A program made the position numbers and the translations under genes. From NCBI GenBank assembly GCA_902786355.1, contig CADABZ010000013.1, forward strand, positions 33,865 to 97,864: DNA of 64,000 nucleotides, given 5' to 3'. The DNA is from an uncultured Eubacteriales bacterium (lineage in GTDB: Bacteria > Bacillota > Clostridia > Peptostreptococcales > Anaerovoracaceae). The notes under the pieces were generated by a model, which saw only the letters and a program-made list of their open reading frames with translations, made no database searches and was not told the origin of the DNA. Positions 26,983-36,601 of this stretch are shown one piece after another; positions within the stretch are counted from its first letter, which is position 1, and every line of letters starts with the position of its first letter.

Positions 26983-28167
26983 ATGAAAGAATTTGAACTG
27001 AAATACGGATGCAACCCTAATCAGAAGCCGGCACGCATTTTCATGGCTGACGGATCGGATCTTCCACTCGAGATACTCAACGGAAGACCTGGATACATCA
27101 ACTTTCTTGACGCGCTCAATTCATGGCAGCTTGTCAAGGAGCTGAAGGAAGCCCTCGGTATGCCTGCAGCTGCATCATTCAAGCACGTAAGCCCGACAAG
27201 CGCTGCTGTCGGAATGGTGCTGCCTGAAAAGCTCAAGAAGGCCTGCTTCGTCGATGATATCAAGGGTCTCGATGAGTCTCCTCTCGCATGCGCATATGCA
27301 AGAGCAAGGGGTACGGACAGAATGTGCTCCTTCGGCGACTGGATCGCACTTTCGGATGTCTGCGATGCTACCACAGCAAGGCTGATCAAGAGGGAAGTCT
27401 CCGACGGAGTGATCGCTCCGGGTTATACAGACGAAGCGCTTGAGATGCTCCGCAAAAAGAAGAACGGCGGATACAACATAGTTAAGATAGATCCTGACTA
27501 CATGCCTCCTGAGAAGGAGACAAAGCAGGTGTTCGGAGTCACATTCGAACAGGGCCACAATTTCTTCAGGATCGACAGAGAGCTTCTCAGCAACGTAGTT
27601 ACAGAGAAAAAAGACCTTCCTGAAGAGGCTGTCCGCGACCTCATCGTTGCGCTGATCACCCTCAAGTACACTCAGTCCAACTCAGTCTGCTACGCTTATG
27701 ACGGACAGGCTATCGGAGTCGGAGCAGGCCAGCAGTCAAGAGTACACTGCACAAGACTCGCAGGAGGCAAGGCAGACACATGGTTCCTCCGTCAGCATGA
27801 CAAGGTCCTCAGCCTGCCGTTCAGAAAAGAGATCAAACGTCCTGACAGAGACAATGTCATCGACGCCTATATCAACAAGAATGAAGAAGACTGCTGCGCT
27901 GAAGGCGTATGGCAGAAGTATTTCACAGAGCAGCCTGAAAGATTCACAGACGAAGAGCAGAGAGCATATCTCGATACTATCAGCGGTGTAAGCTGCGGAT
28001 CAGATGCTTTCTTCCCGTTCTATGACAATGTCCAGAGAGCTGCAGCGAGCGGCGTAAGCTATATCGCTCAGCCGGGAGGCTCCATCAGAGACGATGCAGT
28101 CATCGACTGCTGCAACAGACTCGGCATCGCAATGGCATTCACAGGAATGAGGCTGTTCCATCACTAG
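26983..28167 (+). CDS. Stand-alone AICAR transformylase (PurH C-terminal domain type)
   Basis: 394 residues corresponding to the transformylase half of PurH only, with no MGS-like cyclohydrolase domain. Key blocks are AASFKHVSPTSAAVG (Lys-His pair) and YTQSNSVCYAYDGQ...GAGQQSRVHC. It transfers formyl from 10-formyl-THF to AICAR. Together with PurO it replaces bifunctional PurH. It is the last purine gene before the inserted TnpB element; CAGGAGAT precedes ATG. Confidence 0.9.
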   Translation: MKEFELKYGCNPNQKPARIFMADGSDLPLEILNGRPGYINFLDALNSWQLVKELKEALGMPAAASFKHVSPTSAAVGMVLPEKLKKACFVDDIKGLDESPLACAYARARGTDRMCSFGDWIALSDVCDATTARLIKREVSDGVIAPGYTDEALEMLRKKKNGGYNIVKIDPDYMPPEKETKQVFGVTFEQGHNFFRIDRELLSNVVTEKKDLPEEAVRDLIVALITLKYTQSNSVCYAYDGQAIGVGAGQQSRVHCTRLAGGKADTWFLRQHDKVLSLPFRKEIKRPDRDNVIDAYINKNEEDCCAEGVWQKYFTEQPERFTDEEQRAYLDTISGVSCGSDAFFPFYDNVQRAAASGVSYIAQPGGSIRDDAVIDCCNRLGIAMAFTGMRLFHH

Positions 28168-28248
28168 TAAGAAACTTGTATCTCTGCATAAGGACCTTGC
28201 GTCCATCAGTGGTTTGTCAGGTAAGATAAGAACGAGAGGGGGACTGAA

Positions 28249-28433
28249 GTCAACTACCCCTACTTAGGCTGGCGCCTTGAAGAAGGGGCTTGTGACTGCC
28301 CTGCAGTGTTCGGCTGACGCCTCCTGCATTTGTTACCGGTCCGGATAGCTCCGGATCGGCTGGCGTCACATCAGGGGTCATTGACCGGACCCCACCGGCA
28401 AGAGACATGCTCTTCCCGGACTGTACCAGGTAC
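28249..28433 (-). ncRNA. Candidate omega RNA (reRNA) of TnpB
   Basis: The 185 nt downstream of tnpB are GC-rich and structured. GGGGTC pairs with GACCCC (28374-28379/28388-28393), GACGCC with GGCGTC (28316-28321/28362-28367), enclosing a TCCGGA hairpin (28340-28355). TnpB nucleases use an RNA from this position whose guide is the flanking DNA; here the guide would read leftwards from 28248. Extent is inferred. Confidence 0.55.
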
Positions 28434-29501
28434 TCATTTCCCATGCTGTATCGCAGCTATCCTGTCGTCATTGGATGTGTATCCACATCCAGTGCATCTG
28501 AAGAGATGCCGCCTCTTATCACGGCTGGTTTTGTCTCTTCGTCCGCATTTCGGACAGGTCTGCGAGGTGTATGCCGGATCGACATTGATAACCTTCTGAC
28601 CTCGCATAGCTGCTTTGTAGATAAGCTTTTGCTCAAGATCGTAATATGACCACGATACGGATAAATAACGATCAGAGAGTCTGACGCGTTCAGTTGCTTT
28701 GCGGATGTCTGTAAGATCCTCAAGTACGAAAAGTGTGCCTTTGGGGTAACTTTCAGCGAGTGCCTTGCTGATGCAGTGATCCACATCATTCATCCAACGG
28801 TTTTCTCGCTGACCGATTGCTTTCAATCTTCTTCTTGAGGATGGTGTCCTGACGCGCTGGATTTCTTTCCTGAGTGCCTTGTAATGAGCTCGCTTTGCCT
28901 TGACCTGTGCACCCGAAAAGAATGTCGTTTTGCCTGAAGTGTCATAGGCAGTGGCAAGGAAGCGTATCCCGCGGTCTACGCCAACTATATTGGCAACTGC
29001 GTCATCAGATACATCAGAGACTTCATGTGTCACAGGGATATGCAGATAGAATTTCCCATGCTTGTGGACGAGCTTCGCTGTACCGAACTTGCCATCAAGA
29101 GATGATCCCGGTCTGCAGAAAGATGTCTTCTTACGGCCTTCAAGTGTGTTGACTGAGAACACATCTCCCTTGAGAGAATAATCCCTGTTCCACACGAGGT
29201 CATACTGAGGCTTGGAGAATTTTATAAGTTTCCATGGCTCATGGGAAGATGTAAGAGTCTTATACTTTGCTGCTACAGTACGGATAACAGATTCGGCCAT
29301 CTGGGATCTCAGGGCAAAACGGGAGCGTATATCCCGGTAGAGTTCGTCATGGAGCATCTGCTTGCTGGTCACACCGGTAGAAAACACATGCACGGAAACA
29401 TAGTTGCATGCCGATGTATATGCATGCATTGTCCTGATCATGAGATCTTTAGTCTCTTCGTCAGGAAGTATTCGCACTTTGGAAGTAAGGGTGATTTTCA
29501 T
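28434..29501 (-). CDS. tnpB: RNA-guided endonuclease TnpB (IS605 OrfB family)
   Basis: 355 residues with an apparently complete RuvC active site: Asp176 in GVDRGI, Glu261 in FVLEDLT and Asp345/346 in TSNDDRIAA. The zinc finger has Cys316, 319, 336 and 339 (CPKCG...CTGCG). TnpB is the ancestor-like relative of Cas12 and cuts DNA next to a short target motif under omega-RNA guidance, promoting retention of the element. There is no TnpA transposase beside it, so mobility would need one in trans. It lies antisense to the purine operon. Confidence 0.93.
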   Translation of the reverse strand: MKITLTSKVRILPDEETKDLMIRTMHAYTSACNYVSVHVFSTGVTSKQMLHDELYRDIRSRFALRSQMAESVIRTVAAKYKTLTSSHEPWKLIKFSKPQYDLVWNRDYSLKGDVFSVNTLEGRKKTSFCRPGSSLDGKFGTAKLVHKHGKFYLHIPVTHEVSDVSDDAVANIVGVDRGIRFLATAYDTSGKTTFFSGAQVKAKRAHYKALRKEIQRVRTPSSRRRLKAIGQRENRWMNDVDHCISKALAESYPKGTLFVLEDLTDIRKATERVRLSDRYLSVSWSYYDLEQKLIYKAAMRGQKVINVDPAYTSQTCPKCGRRDKTSRDKRRHLFRCTGCGYTSNDDRIAAIQHGK

Positions 29502-29779
29502 GGCAGATCCGGGGGTATATGTGCAGAAAGCAACTAAGAACCTATGTTCGTATTATACCACTAAACCCTAGTATTTTCAAGGGATTGAGGTCTGCAACAT
29601 TCCGCTGGAAACCGCCAGAAAGCGCCATCGGTCGCTAAATTACGAACCTTACGAGCCGGTCTGTGACCATATATTTTCAAAGGTTATTACTCGATCCATA
29701 TTTAGCTTTTATAGGAAAGGAGGTAGAGGCAATTCCTCCCCTACTTGCAGAAGATAGGGGTATCATTGCCTAATATTTG

Positions 29780-31045
29780 ATGAATATCCTCGTAGTCGGC
29801 GGAGGCGGAAGAGAGCACGCTATCATCAAGAAACTCAGAGAAAATGCTGAAGTAGACCATATCTATGCACTGCCCGGCAACGGCGGCATAGCAAGGGATG
29901 CTGAGTGTGTCCCGGTCAAGGCGACAGATATCGAAGGCATCGTTGCTTTTGCGAAAAAGGTGCATCCGGACTATGCTGTTGTTGCGCCTGATGATCCGCT
30001 TGTGATGGGGTGCGTCGATGCACTGACCAATATAGGCATTCCGTGCTTCGGCCCGGATGCGAAAGCTGCTGTCATCGAAGGCAGCAAGGTCTTCTCCAAG
30101 AATCTCATGAAGAAGTACGGCATCCCTACAGCCAGATACCAGACCTTCGACGATATGGAGGATGCTCTGTACTATCTTGAGACTGCGCCTATTCCGACTG
30201 TTATCAAGGCTGACGGACTCGCTCTCGGCAAAGGCGTTATCATAGCTGAGACCAGAGCTGATGCCAAGGATGCTGTCCGCGAAATGATGCAGGACCACAA
30301 GTTCGGAGCAAGCGGGGACAAGATAGTCATCGAGGAGTTCCTGAAAGGACCGGAGGTTTCAGTCCTGAGTTTTACCGACGGCAAGACTGTCGTCCCTATG
30401 GTAAGCTCAATGGACCACAAGCGTGCAGGTGACGGTGATACCGGACTCAACACAGGAGGCATGGGCACTATAGCACCTAACCCTTACTATACAGACGAAG
30501 TGGCGGCAAGATGCATGGAAGAGATCTTCCTGCCGACCATGAGAGCGATGAATGCAGAGGGAAGGACCTTCAAAGGCTGCCTGTATTTTGGCCTGATGAT
30601 AACCGAAGACGGTCCTAAAGTGATAGAATATAACTGCAGGTTTGGTGATCCTGAGACTCAGGTAGTGCTGCCTCTTCTTGAGACAGACCTCCTGACGGTG
30701 ATGAAAGCTGTTACCGAGGAGAGACTCAGTGAGATCGATGTAAAATGGTCAGACGGGTATGCATGCTGCGTAGTTGCAGCGTCTGACGGTTATCCTGTCA
30801 GTTATGAAAAAGGCTATGAGATCACTATTCCGGATGAAACATGGCCTTATATATACATAGCCGGCGCTGCGGAGGAGGACGGCAAGCTCCTGACTTCAGG
30901 AGGCAGAGTCCTCGGTGTGACAGCAGTCAGGCCGACGCTCGCGGATGCTATAGACGCCTCATATGATATGCTCGACAGGATCGATTTTGCCAACAAGTAC
31001 TACAGAGTGGATATCGGCCAGAGAGCACTGAAAGCTTGCAAATAG
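29780..31045 (+). CDS. purD: Phosphoribosylamine-glycine ligase
   Basis: 421 residues starting MNILVVGGGGREHAI, the normal N-terminus of GAR synthetase, with the ATP-grasp blocks KADGLALGKGV and EYNCRFGDPETQ. It joins phosphoribosylamine and glycine. ATG 29780 is the natural start (TTG 29777 is just upstream), yet no Shine-Dalgarno lies within 20 bp because the TnpB element separates it from the likely original site at 28236-28243. Expression may be reduced or driven from within the element. Confidence 0.93.
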   Translation: MNILVVGGGGREHAIIKKLRENAEVDHIYALPGNGGIARDAECVPVKATDIEGIVAFAKKVHPDYAVVAPDDPLVMGCVDALTNIGIPCFGPDAKAAVIEGSKVFSKNLMKKYGIPTARYQTFDDMEDALYYLETAPIPTVIKADGLALGKGVIIAETRADAKDAVREMMQDHKFGASGDKIVIEEFLKGPEVSVLSFTDGKTVVPMVSSMDHKRAGDGDTGLNTGGMGTIAPNPYYTDEVAARCMEEIFLPTMRAMNAEGRTFKGCLYFGLMITEDGPKVIEYNCRFGDPETQVVLPLLETDLLTVMKAVTEERLSEIDVKWSDGYACCVVAASDGYPVSYEKGYEITIPDETWPYIYIAGAAEEDGKLLTSGGRVLGVTAVRPTLADAIDASYDMLDRIDFANKYYRVDIGQRALKACK

Positions 31046-31055
31046 GAGAGAGAGT

Positions 31056-34000
31056 ATGGTCTACAGGATATACGTAGAGAAGAAACCGGAGCTGGCCAAT
31101 GAGGCTGCAGCTCTCAGAAATGATGCGAAGACGCTTCTTGGAATAAAAGGTCTTGAGAACGTTCGCATCATCAACAGATACGATGCGGAAAACTTAAGCC
31201 TGGAGCTGTTCGACAGCTGCCGTTACAAAGTTTTCGCTGAGCCTCAGCTCGACAACACAGCCGGCAGACTCGGAGCGCTTATCGGCAGATCCGGCATGAT
31301 CGCTGACAGACCGCAGGGCGTCAATAACGGAATGGCTTCGGCAGGAGACGCGGCTGCAGTTTTCGCAGTGGAAGCTCTTCCGGGTCAGTTCGATCAGAGA
31401 GCAGATTCTGCAGAGCAGTGCATACAGATCATCTCCCAGGGAGAGAGACCGACGATAAAATTCGCCAGAGTGTATGTGCTCTACGGTGATCTCAGCGAAA
31501 GCGACATAGCTGCGATCCGTAAGCACGTGATCAACCCTGTTGAGACAAGAGAGGCAAGTCTTGATATGCCTGTTACTCTCAGGACTGAATACGAGATACC
31601 TGAGACGGTCGAGACAGTACTGGGCTTCACATACATGGGCGATGACAAGCTTACAGATTTCATCCGCAGTATGGGACTCGCAATGGACGAGGCTGACCTT
31701 GCTATGTGCAGGGACTACTTCAGGGATGTCGAGAACAGAAATCCTACTATAACAGAACTCAGGATGATCGACACTTACTGGTCTGATCACTGCAGACATA
31801 CCACTTTCGGGACAGTCATCGATAATGTGGAATTCGAAGACGAAGTCCTGCAGAATGCTTTTGACGATTATATCAAGACAAGAGAGCTCCTCGGACGCAC
31901 CAAGCCGGTATGCCTGATGGACCTTGCGACTATAGCAGTCAGATACCTCAGGAGAGTCGGCAGACTCGACAAGCTCGATGTCTCCGAAGAAATCAATGCC
32001 TGCACGGTCAAGATCAATGTGGATGTCGACGGACAGAGCGAGCCATGGCTCCTCCTGTTCAAGAATGAGACACACAATCACCCGACAGAGATCGAGCCGT
32101 TCGGCGGAGCGGCGACATGTCTGGGCGGATGCATAAGAGACCCGCTCAGTGGCAGAGCTTATGCTTACTCGGCTATGAGAGTCACAGGCGCAGCTGACCC
32201 GCTGCAGCCGGTATCTGAGACTCTTCCAGGCAAGCTGCCGCAGAGATCGATAACAACGACAGCTGCAAAGGGATATTCCAGCTACGGGAACCAGATCGGA
32301 TTGTGCACCGGTATGGTCGATGAGATATATCATCCGGGCTTCGCGGCCAAGAGGATGGAGGTTGGCGCCGTCATGGCAGCCGCTCCGGCTTTCAATGTCA
32401 GAAGAGAGCGGCCTGAGCCGGGCGATGTCGTGCTTCTGCTCGGCGGATCGACCGGACGCGACGGTATCGGCGGGGCAACCGGCTCATCCAAGGCTCATGA
32501 TTCTCACTCGGTCGAGACATGCGGCGCAGAGGTACAGAAGGGCAACGCTCCTGAAGAGCGCAAGATACAGAGACTTTTCCGCAACGGAGATGCAACACGC
32601 CTGATCAAGAGATGCAACGACTTCGGAGCAGGCGGCGTGAGCGTAGCCATAGGTGAGCTGGCCGACGGACTTGAGATCGATCTCAATGCTGTACCTAAGA
32701 AGTACGAAGGCCTCGACGGAACAGAGCTTGCTATCTCCGAATCCCAGGAGAGAATGGCCTGCGTTGTAAGTGCCGAAGACAAGTACATGTTCATGAGACT
32801 CGCAGCACAGGAAAACCTCCAGTGCGTACAGGTCGCTGTCGTTACAGAAGAGCCTAGACTGGTCATGAACTGGAACGGCAGGAAGATCGTAGATATAAGC
32901 AGAGAATTCCTCAATTCCAACGGTGCTGACAAGCACATAGAGATCAGACCGGAAGCTCCTAAGGAATGGAAAGACACAAGTCTGTACAACAAGTACGCTG
33001 AGGCTGCAGCAGAAGAAGCCGGAGCAAGTGCTTTTGCCGGACTTTATTCAAAGCTCGCCGAGGATCTTAATGTGTGCTCCAAGAGAGGCCTCTCAGAGAG
33101 GTTCGACTCGACTATCGGAGCGGGCACAGTCCTCATGCCGTTCGGAGGCCGCAATCAGCTGACTCCGATCCAGGCTATGGTCCACAAGATCCCGCTTGAG
33201 AAGGGCAATACTGATGACTGCTCGCTGATGTCATGGGGCTACAACCCGTACATTTCATCAGCTTCGCCTTATCACGGCGCTTATCTAGCTGTAGTTGAAT
33301 CCGTATCGAAGCTGATCGCTACAGGCGCAGATATCAATGATGTATATCTGTCATTCCAGGAGTACTTCCCTTCACTCAGAAAGGATCCGAAGAGATGGGG
33401 CCTGCCTCTGGCAGCTCTGCTCGGAGCATTCGAAGCCCAGATGGGTCTCGGTATCGGATCGATCGGAGGAAAGGATTCCATGAGCGGCACCTTCGAGGAT
33501 ATCGATGTGCCTCCTACACTGATCTCGTTCGCCGTCACGATGGGCAAGACCGGAAATATAGTCTCGCCTGAGTTCAAGGCTGCAGGACACAAGGTCGTCA
33601 TGCTCTGCCCTGAGGCTGAATCAGACAACTCAGGTGTAGGTGCCGGACTTCCTAGACCGCATTCACTCGTCAGAGTATGGGAGAAGGCAGCTCTTCTGAT
33701 CAGAGAAGGCAAGGCATCAGCTGCTTATACACCTGGCATCGGCGGTATTGCCGAGGCAGTCATGAAGATGACATACGGCAACGGTATAGGTTTTGACTAC
33801 GCAACAGATCTGAGCCTTGAGGAGATGTTCGGATATAACTACGGAGCAGTTATACTCGAGCTGACAGACGATGATATCAGATTCGACAGAGGTGTCAGAG
33901 TCAGAGTTCTCGGACACACGACTGACAGACATCTCATCACATACGGACAGGATGAAGTATCGATCGGAGATCTCCTGTTCCGCTATGAGGGTAAGCTCGA

Positions 34001-34895
34001 GAGCGTGTTCCCTAACAATGCAGACAACAAGACCGGACCGGTCCAGACTCTCAACTACAGGAACAGAAGCTGGCATACACCGATCTACAAGAAGGCAGAG
34101 CCAAAAGTCCTGATCCCTGTATTCCCGGGCACTAACTGCGAATACGACAGTGCGCGTGCTGTAAGAGAGGCGGGAGCAGTTCCTGAGATCATGGTCATCA
34201 GAAACCGTTCATCAGAGGATATCAGGAATTCTGTAGAGAGCTTCGCACAGAAGCTCAAAGAGTCCCAGATGGTATTCATCCCGGGAGGCTTCTCGGGCGG
34301 TGATGAACCGGACGGATCTGCAAAATTCATAACAGCATTCTTCCGCAATGCGGAGGTCAAGGATGCCGTTACAGACCTTCTCGATAACAGAGACGGCCTT
34401 ATGTGCGGTATCTGCAACGGATTCCAGGCACTGATCAAGCTCGGACTTGTGCCTTACGGCAAGATCATGGACACTGACGAGAATTCGCCGACACTGACCT
34501 ACAACACTATAGGATGCCACCAGTCCAGGATAGTCAGGGTCAGAGTAGCGTCCAACAAGTCTCCTTGGCTGAGATTCACCAAGGTCGGAGATATCTACTC
34601 AGCGCCTGTATCGCACGGCGAGGGAAGATTCCTTGCTGATGAGGAACTGATAAGAAAGCTCGCAGTCAACGGGCAGATCGCTACCCAGTATGTTGACCTG
34701 GAAGGTAATGCGAGCAGTGACATAAGATTCAATCCTAACGGCTCTATGATGGCCGTAGAGGGTATCACATCTCCTGACGGCAGAGTCTTCGGTAAGATGG
34801 CTCATGCTGAAAGAGTTGGAAACGGACTGTACAAGAATGTCGAAGGTGATTACTTCATCAAGATGTTCGAGGCAGCAGTCAGATACTATAAGTAG
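31056..34895 (+). CDS. purL: Phosphoribosylformylglycinamidine synthase, long single-chain form
   Basis: 1279 residues. N-terminal PurS-like region, two AIR-synthetase-like halves (FKNETHNHPTEIEPFGGAAT; later GIGSIGGKDSMSG) and a C-terminal class I glutaminase (~1020-1279) with nucleophile CGICNGFQ and histidine-glutamate SHGEGRF. It makes FGAM from FGAR and glutamine. This fused form typifies many Clostridia. AGGAGAGA precedes ATG, 10 bp after purD. Confidence 0.95.
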   Translation: MVYRIYVEKKPELANEAAALRNDAKTLLGIKGLENVRIINRYDAENLSLELFDSCRYKVFAEPQLDNTAGRLGALIGRSGMIADRPQGVNNGMASAGDAAAVFAVEALPGQFDQRADSAEQCIQIISQGERPTIKFARVYVLYGDLSESDIAAIRKHVINPVETREASLDMPVTLRTEYEIPETVETVLGFTYMGDDKLTDFIRSMGLAMDEADLAMCRDYFRDVENRNPTITELRMIDTYWSDHCRHTTFGTVIDNVEFEDEVLQNAFDDYIKTRELLGRTKPVCLMDLATIAVRYLRRVGRLDKLDVSEEINACTVKINVDVDGQSEPWLLLFKNETHNHPTEIEPFGGAATCLGGCIRDPLSGRAYAYSAMRVTGAADPLQPVSETLPGKLPQRSITTTAAKGYSSYGNQIGLCTGMVDEIYHPGFAAKRMEVGAVMAAAPAFNVRRERPEPGDVVLLLGGSTGRDGIGGATGSSKAHDSHSVETCGAEVQKGNAPEERKIQRLFRNGDATRLIKRCNDFGAGGVSVAIGELADGLEIDLNAVPKKYEGLDGTELAISESQERMACVVSAEDKYMFMRLAAQENLQCVQVAVVTEEPRLVMNWNGRKIVDISREFLNSNGADKHIEIRPEAPKEWKDTSLYNKYAEAAAEEAGASAFAGLYSKLAEDLNVCSKRGLSERFDSTIGAGTVLMPFGGRNQLTPIQAMVHKIPLEKGNTDDCSLMSWGYNPYISSASPYHGAYLAVVESVSKLIATGADINDVYLSFQEYFPSLRKDPKRWGLPLAALLGAFEAQMGLGIGSIGGKDSMSGTFEDIDVPPTLISFAVTMGKTGNIVSPEFKAAGHKVVMLCPEAESDNSGVGAGLPRPHSLVRVWEKAALLIREGKASAAYTPGIGGIAEAVMKMTYGNGIGFDYATDLSLEEMFGYNYGAVILELTDDDIRFDRGVRVRVLGHTTDRHLITYGQDEVSIGDLLFRYEGKLESVFPNNADNKTGPVQTLNYRNRSWHTPIYKKAEPKVLIPVFPGTNCEYDSARAVREAGAVPEIMVIRNRSSEDIRNSVESFAQKLKESQMVFIPGGFSGGDEPDGSAKFITAFFRNAEVKDAVTDLLDNRDGLMCGICNGFQALIKLGLVPYGKIMDTDENSPTLTYNTIGCHQSRIVRVRVASNKSPWLRFTKVGDIYSAPVSHGEGRFLADEELIRKLAVNGQIATQYVDLEGNASSDIRFNPNGSMMAVEGITSPDGRVFGKMAHAERVGNGLYKNVEGDYFIKMFEAAVRYYK

Positions 34896-34915
34896 AAAAC
34901 CGCCGGGAGGAAGAT

Positions 34916-35674
34916 ATGATCGATAACAACAGTTTTGCTAATGACAGCGTAAGAGATTTTCTCGTGAAGCTCGGGTCGGGCGAGCCGACCCCGGGCGGCG
35001 GAGCTGCCGCATCGCTGAGTTCAGCGATGGGAGCTTCACTGCTCATGATGGTGGCTAATCACACGATAGGCAAGGCAAAGTACGCAGAATTCGAAGAACT
35101 CAATATCAGGATCAGGGATGAAGCCGAGGTCCTGATGGAGAGATTCATTGAAGGAATGGATAATGATGCAGCTGCATTTAAGAAAGTATCTGCCGCATTC
35201 GGAATGCCTCGCCTGTTCAGTGATATACAGATAGACAGAGTTTCGGCAGTGATCGAAGAACTTCGCGCTGCAGGCCGCGAAATACCGGACATTGATGAAG
35301 AAGAAGGAATGACACCGGAGCTTATGGACGCGGTCGAAAGCGGCCTCAAGGCTGTGAGATCGGCAGCGATCGGTGAGGCATCAGAGGCTGCAGCCAGAGC
35401 ACCGCTTGCAGTCATGGAGGACTCCGTGGCAGCCCTCAGACTGGCATCCAACATGCCGGGCTGCTCAAACGCCAATCTTCTCAGCGATGTCCTTGTAGCG
35501 ACACACTGCCTGAGTTCAGGTCTGCTTTCAGCTTTCTACAATGTAGAAGCTAATCTCCCTGCAATCAAGAGGCGCAATGAAGCACTTGCCGGGGAACTTG
35601 TCGATAAGGCAGGAAGCCTTATAGTGGAAGGCGAGACACTTGCAGCTGATATAATGAAGAAAGCAGGGAAGTAA
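34916..35674 (+). CDS. Cyclodeaminase/cyclohydrolase family protein (FchA-like)
   Basis: 252 residues of the formiminotransferase-cyclodeaminase fold: GSGEPTPGGGAAASLSSAMG near the start and the helix MVANHTIGK. Family members convert 5-formimino-THF or 5,10-methenyl-THF, feeding 10-formyl-THF to PurN and AICAR transformylase, which explains its place at the end of the purine operon. Residues ~100-145 form an acidic helical insertion (PDIDEEEGMTPELMDAVES) not found in the ~205-residue core family. GGGAGG precedes ATG, 20 bp after purL. Confidence 0.85.
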   Translation: MIDNNSFANDSVRDFLVKLGSGEPTPGGGAAASLSSAMGASLLMMVANHTIGKAKYAEFEELNIRIRDEAEVLMERFIEGMDNDAAAFKKVSAAFGMPRLFSDIQIDRVSAVIEELRAAGREIPDIDEEEGMTPELMDAVESGLKAVRSAAIGEASEAAARAPLAVMEDSVAALRLASNMPGCSNANLLSDVLVATHCLSSGLLSAFYNVEANLPAIKRRNEALAGELVDKAGSLIVEGETLAADIMKKAGK

Positions 35675-35711
35675 CAGACAGGTTGCACATACGGAAAGGA
35701 GTGTGCAGGAT

Positions 35712-36584
35712 ATGGAGAATTCCCGATGTAAAGCTTTTATTGAATGTGCTAACTGCGGCAGCATTAAAGCCGCAGCTGATCTGATGGGGTATACTCCATC
35801 AGCGATCAGTCAGCTTATCACAGCTTTCGAAAAAGAACTTGGTCTTAAATTATTCGTACGTACACAAAAGGGTGTTGAACTGACACATGAGGGATACGAG
35901 CTGGTTCCTGTCGTAAGGTCGTATCTCGCACAGGAGCAGGAAATATACCAGTATGCTTCAGAACTGAGGGGAGTCACACGAGGAGAGATTACTATAGCAA
36001 GTTATCCGAGTGTTGCCACGGCATGGCTGCCGGAGATAGTACGCCGCTTCAAGGCTGACTATCCCGGTATACAGATCAATTTTATGGAAGGTATCAGAGA
36101 GAATATCTATCAGCTTCTTGACAGGAATGAAGCCGATATGGGATTTCTGACCTGGGCGGATCCTATGCCTTATGACTGGATACCGCTCAAGGAGGAAGAA
36201 GTGCTCGCAGCGATACCGGAGGACCATCCTTTTGCAACAGCAGAGAAGTTCCCGGTGAAGGAATGTCTGAACAGTGATTTTATCCTGGGTTCATGGGGAC
36301 ATGAACGGGAGATCATGAACATCTTCAACAAGAATAAGATCCATCCGGAGATCAAGTATACGACATACGACACACCGGCCACACTGGCTCTGGTACGCAT
36401 GGGCCTCGGGATCAGCCTTGTCAATGAGCTGAGCGCAAGATTCTGGAGCGAAGATCTCGTCAAGCTCCCGCTTGATCCGCCGGCATTCGTAACATTCGGA
36501 GTTGCTGTCAACTCACGTAATCATATGACCAACGCAGCCAGGAAATTCCTGGAATACACAGAAAGCTATTTCGCAGAAGACTAG
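35712..36584 (+). CDS. LysR-family transcriptional regulator, paralogue 1
   Basis: 290 residues: an N-terminal winged helix-turn-helix (SIKAAADLMGYTPSAISQLI, ~14-33) and a substrate-binding-like effector domain (~90-290) with ITIASYPSVATAWLP. ATG 35712 is chosen because it aligns with the start of the paralogue at 37023; GTG 35703 is possible. It lies 37 bp after the cyclodeaminase gene without a terminator, so it may be transcribed from the purine operon. Roughly 60 percent identical by eye to the next LysR protein. Ligand and targets are unknown. Confidence 0.88.
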   Translation: MENSRCKAFIECANCGSIKAAADLMGYTPSAISQLITAFEKELGLKLFVRTQKGVELTHEGYELVPVVRSYLAQEQEIYQYASELRGVTRGEITIASYPSVATAWLPEIVRRFKADYPGIQINFMEGIRENIYQLLDRNEADMGFLTWADPMPYDWIPLKEEEVLAAIPEDHPFATAEKFPVKECLNSDFILGSWGHEREIMNIFNKNKIHPEIKYTTYDTPATLALVRMGLGISLVNELSARFWSEDLVKLPLDPPAFVTFGVAVNSRNHMTNAARKFLEYTESYFAED

Positions 36585-36601
36585 TCTGCAAAAAACGGCA
36601 G

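Larger units (their letters stand above)
28249..29779 (-). mobile_element. TnpB-only IS200/IS605-family element inserted between the purD ribosome binding site and start codon
   Basis: The element carries tnpB on the minus strand but no tnpA. Edges are inferred. The right end as defined by tnpB (28249 side) ends GTAGTTGAC on the minus strand. The left end abuts TTCAT (29784-29780, minus), which may be the target-adjacent motif. Both ends contain AAGTAGGGG close to the tips, and the left end has a CCCCTA...TAGGGG hairpin (29737-29759). Removing 28249-29779 joins GAGAGGGGGACTGAA to ATGAATATCC, a perfectly spaced Shine-Dalgarno and purD start, which strongly supports these borders to within a few bases. 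The ~280 bp left of tnpB may be a relic of a larger element. Confidence 0.7.

Noticed and set aside
28168-28248. Terminator after the AICAR transformylase gene
   Set aside because: Only a 4-bp GGAC/GTCC stem without a T run. The stretch is better explained as the original purH-purD junction with the purD ribosome binding site.
29502-29779. A tnpA transposase remnant upstream of tnpB
   Set aside because: No Y1-transposase HUH motif or catalytic tyrosine block could be read in any frame. The stretch is only element end and unexplained sequence.
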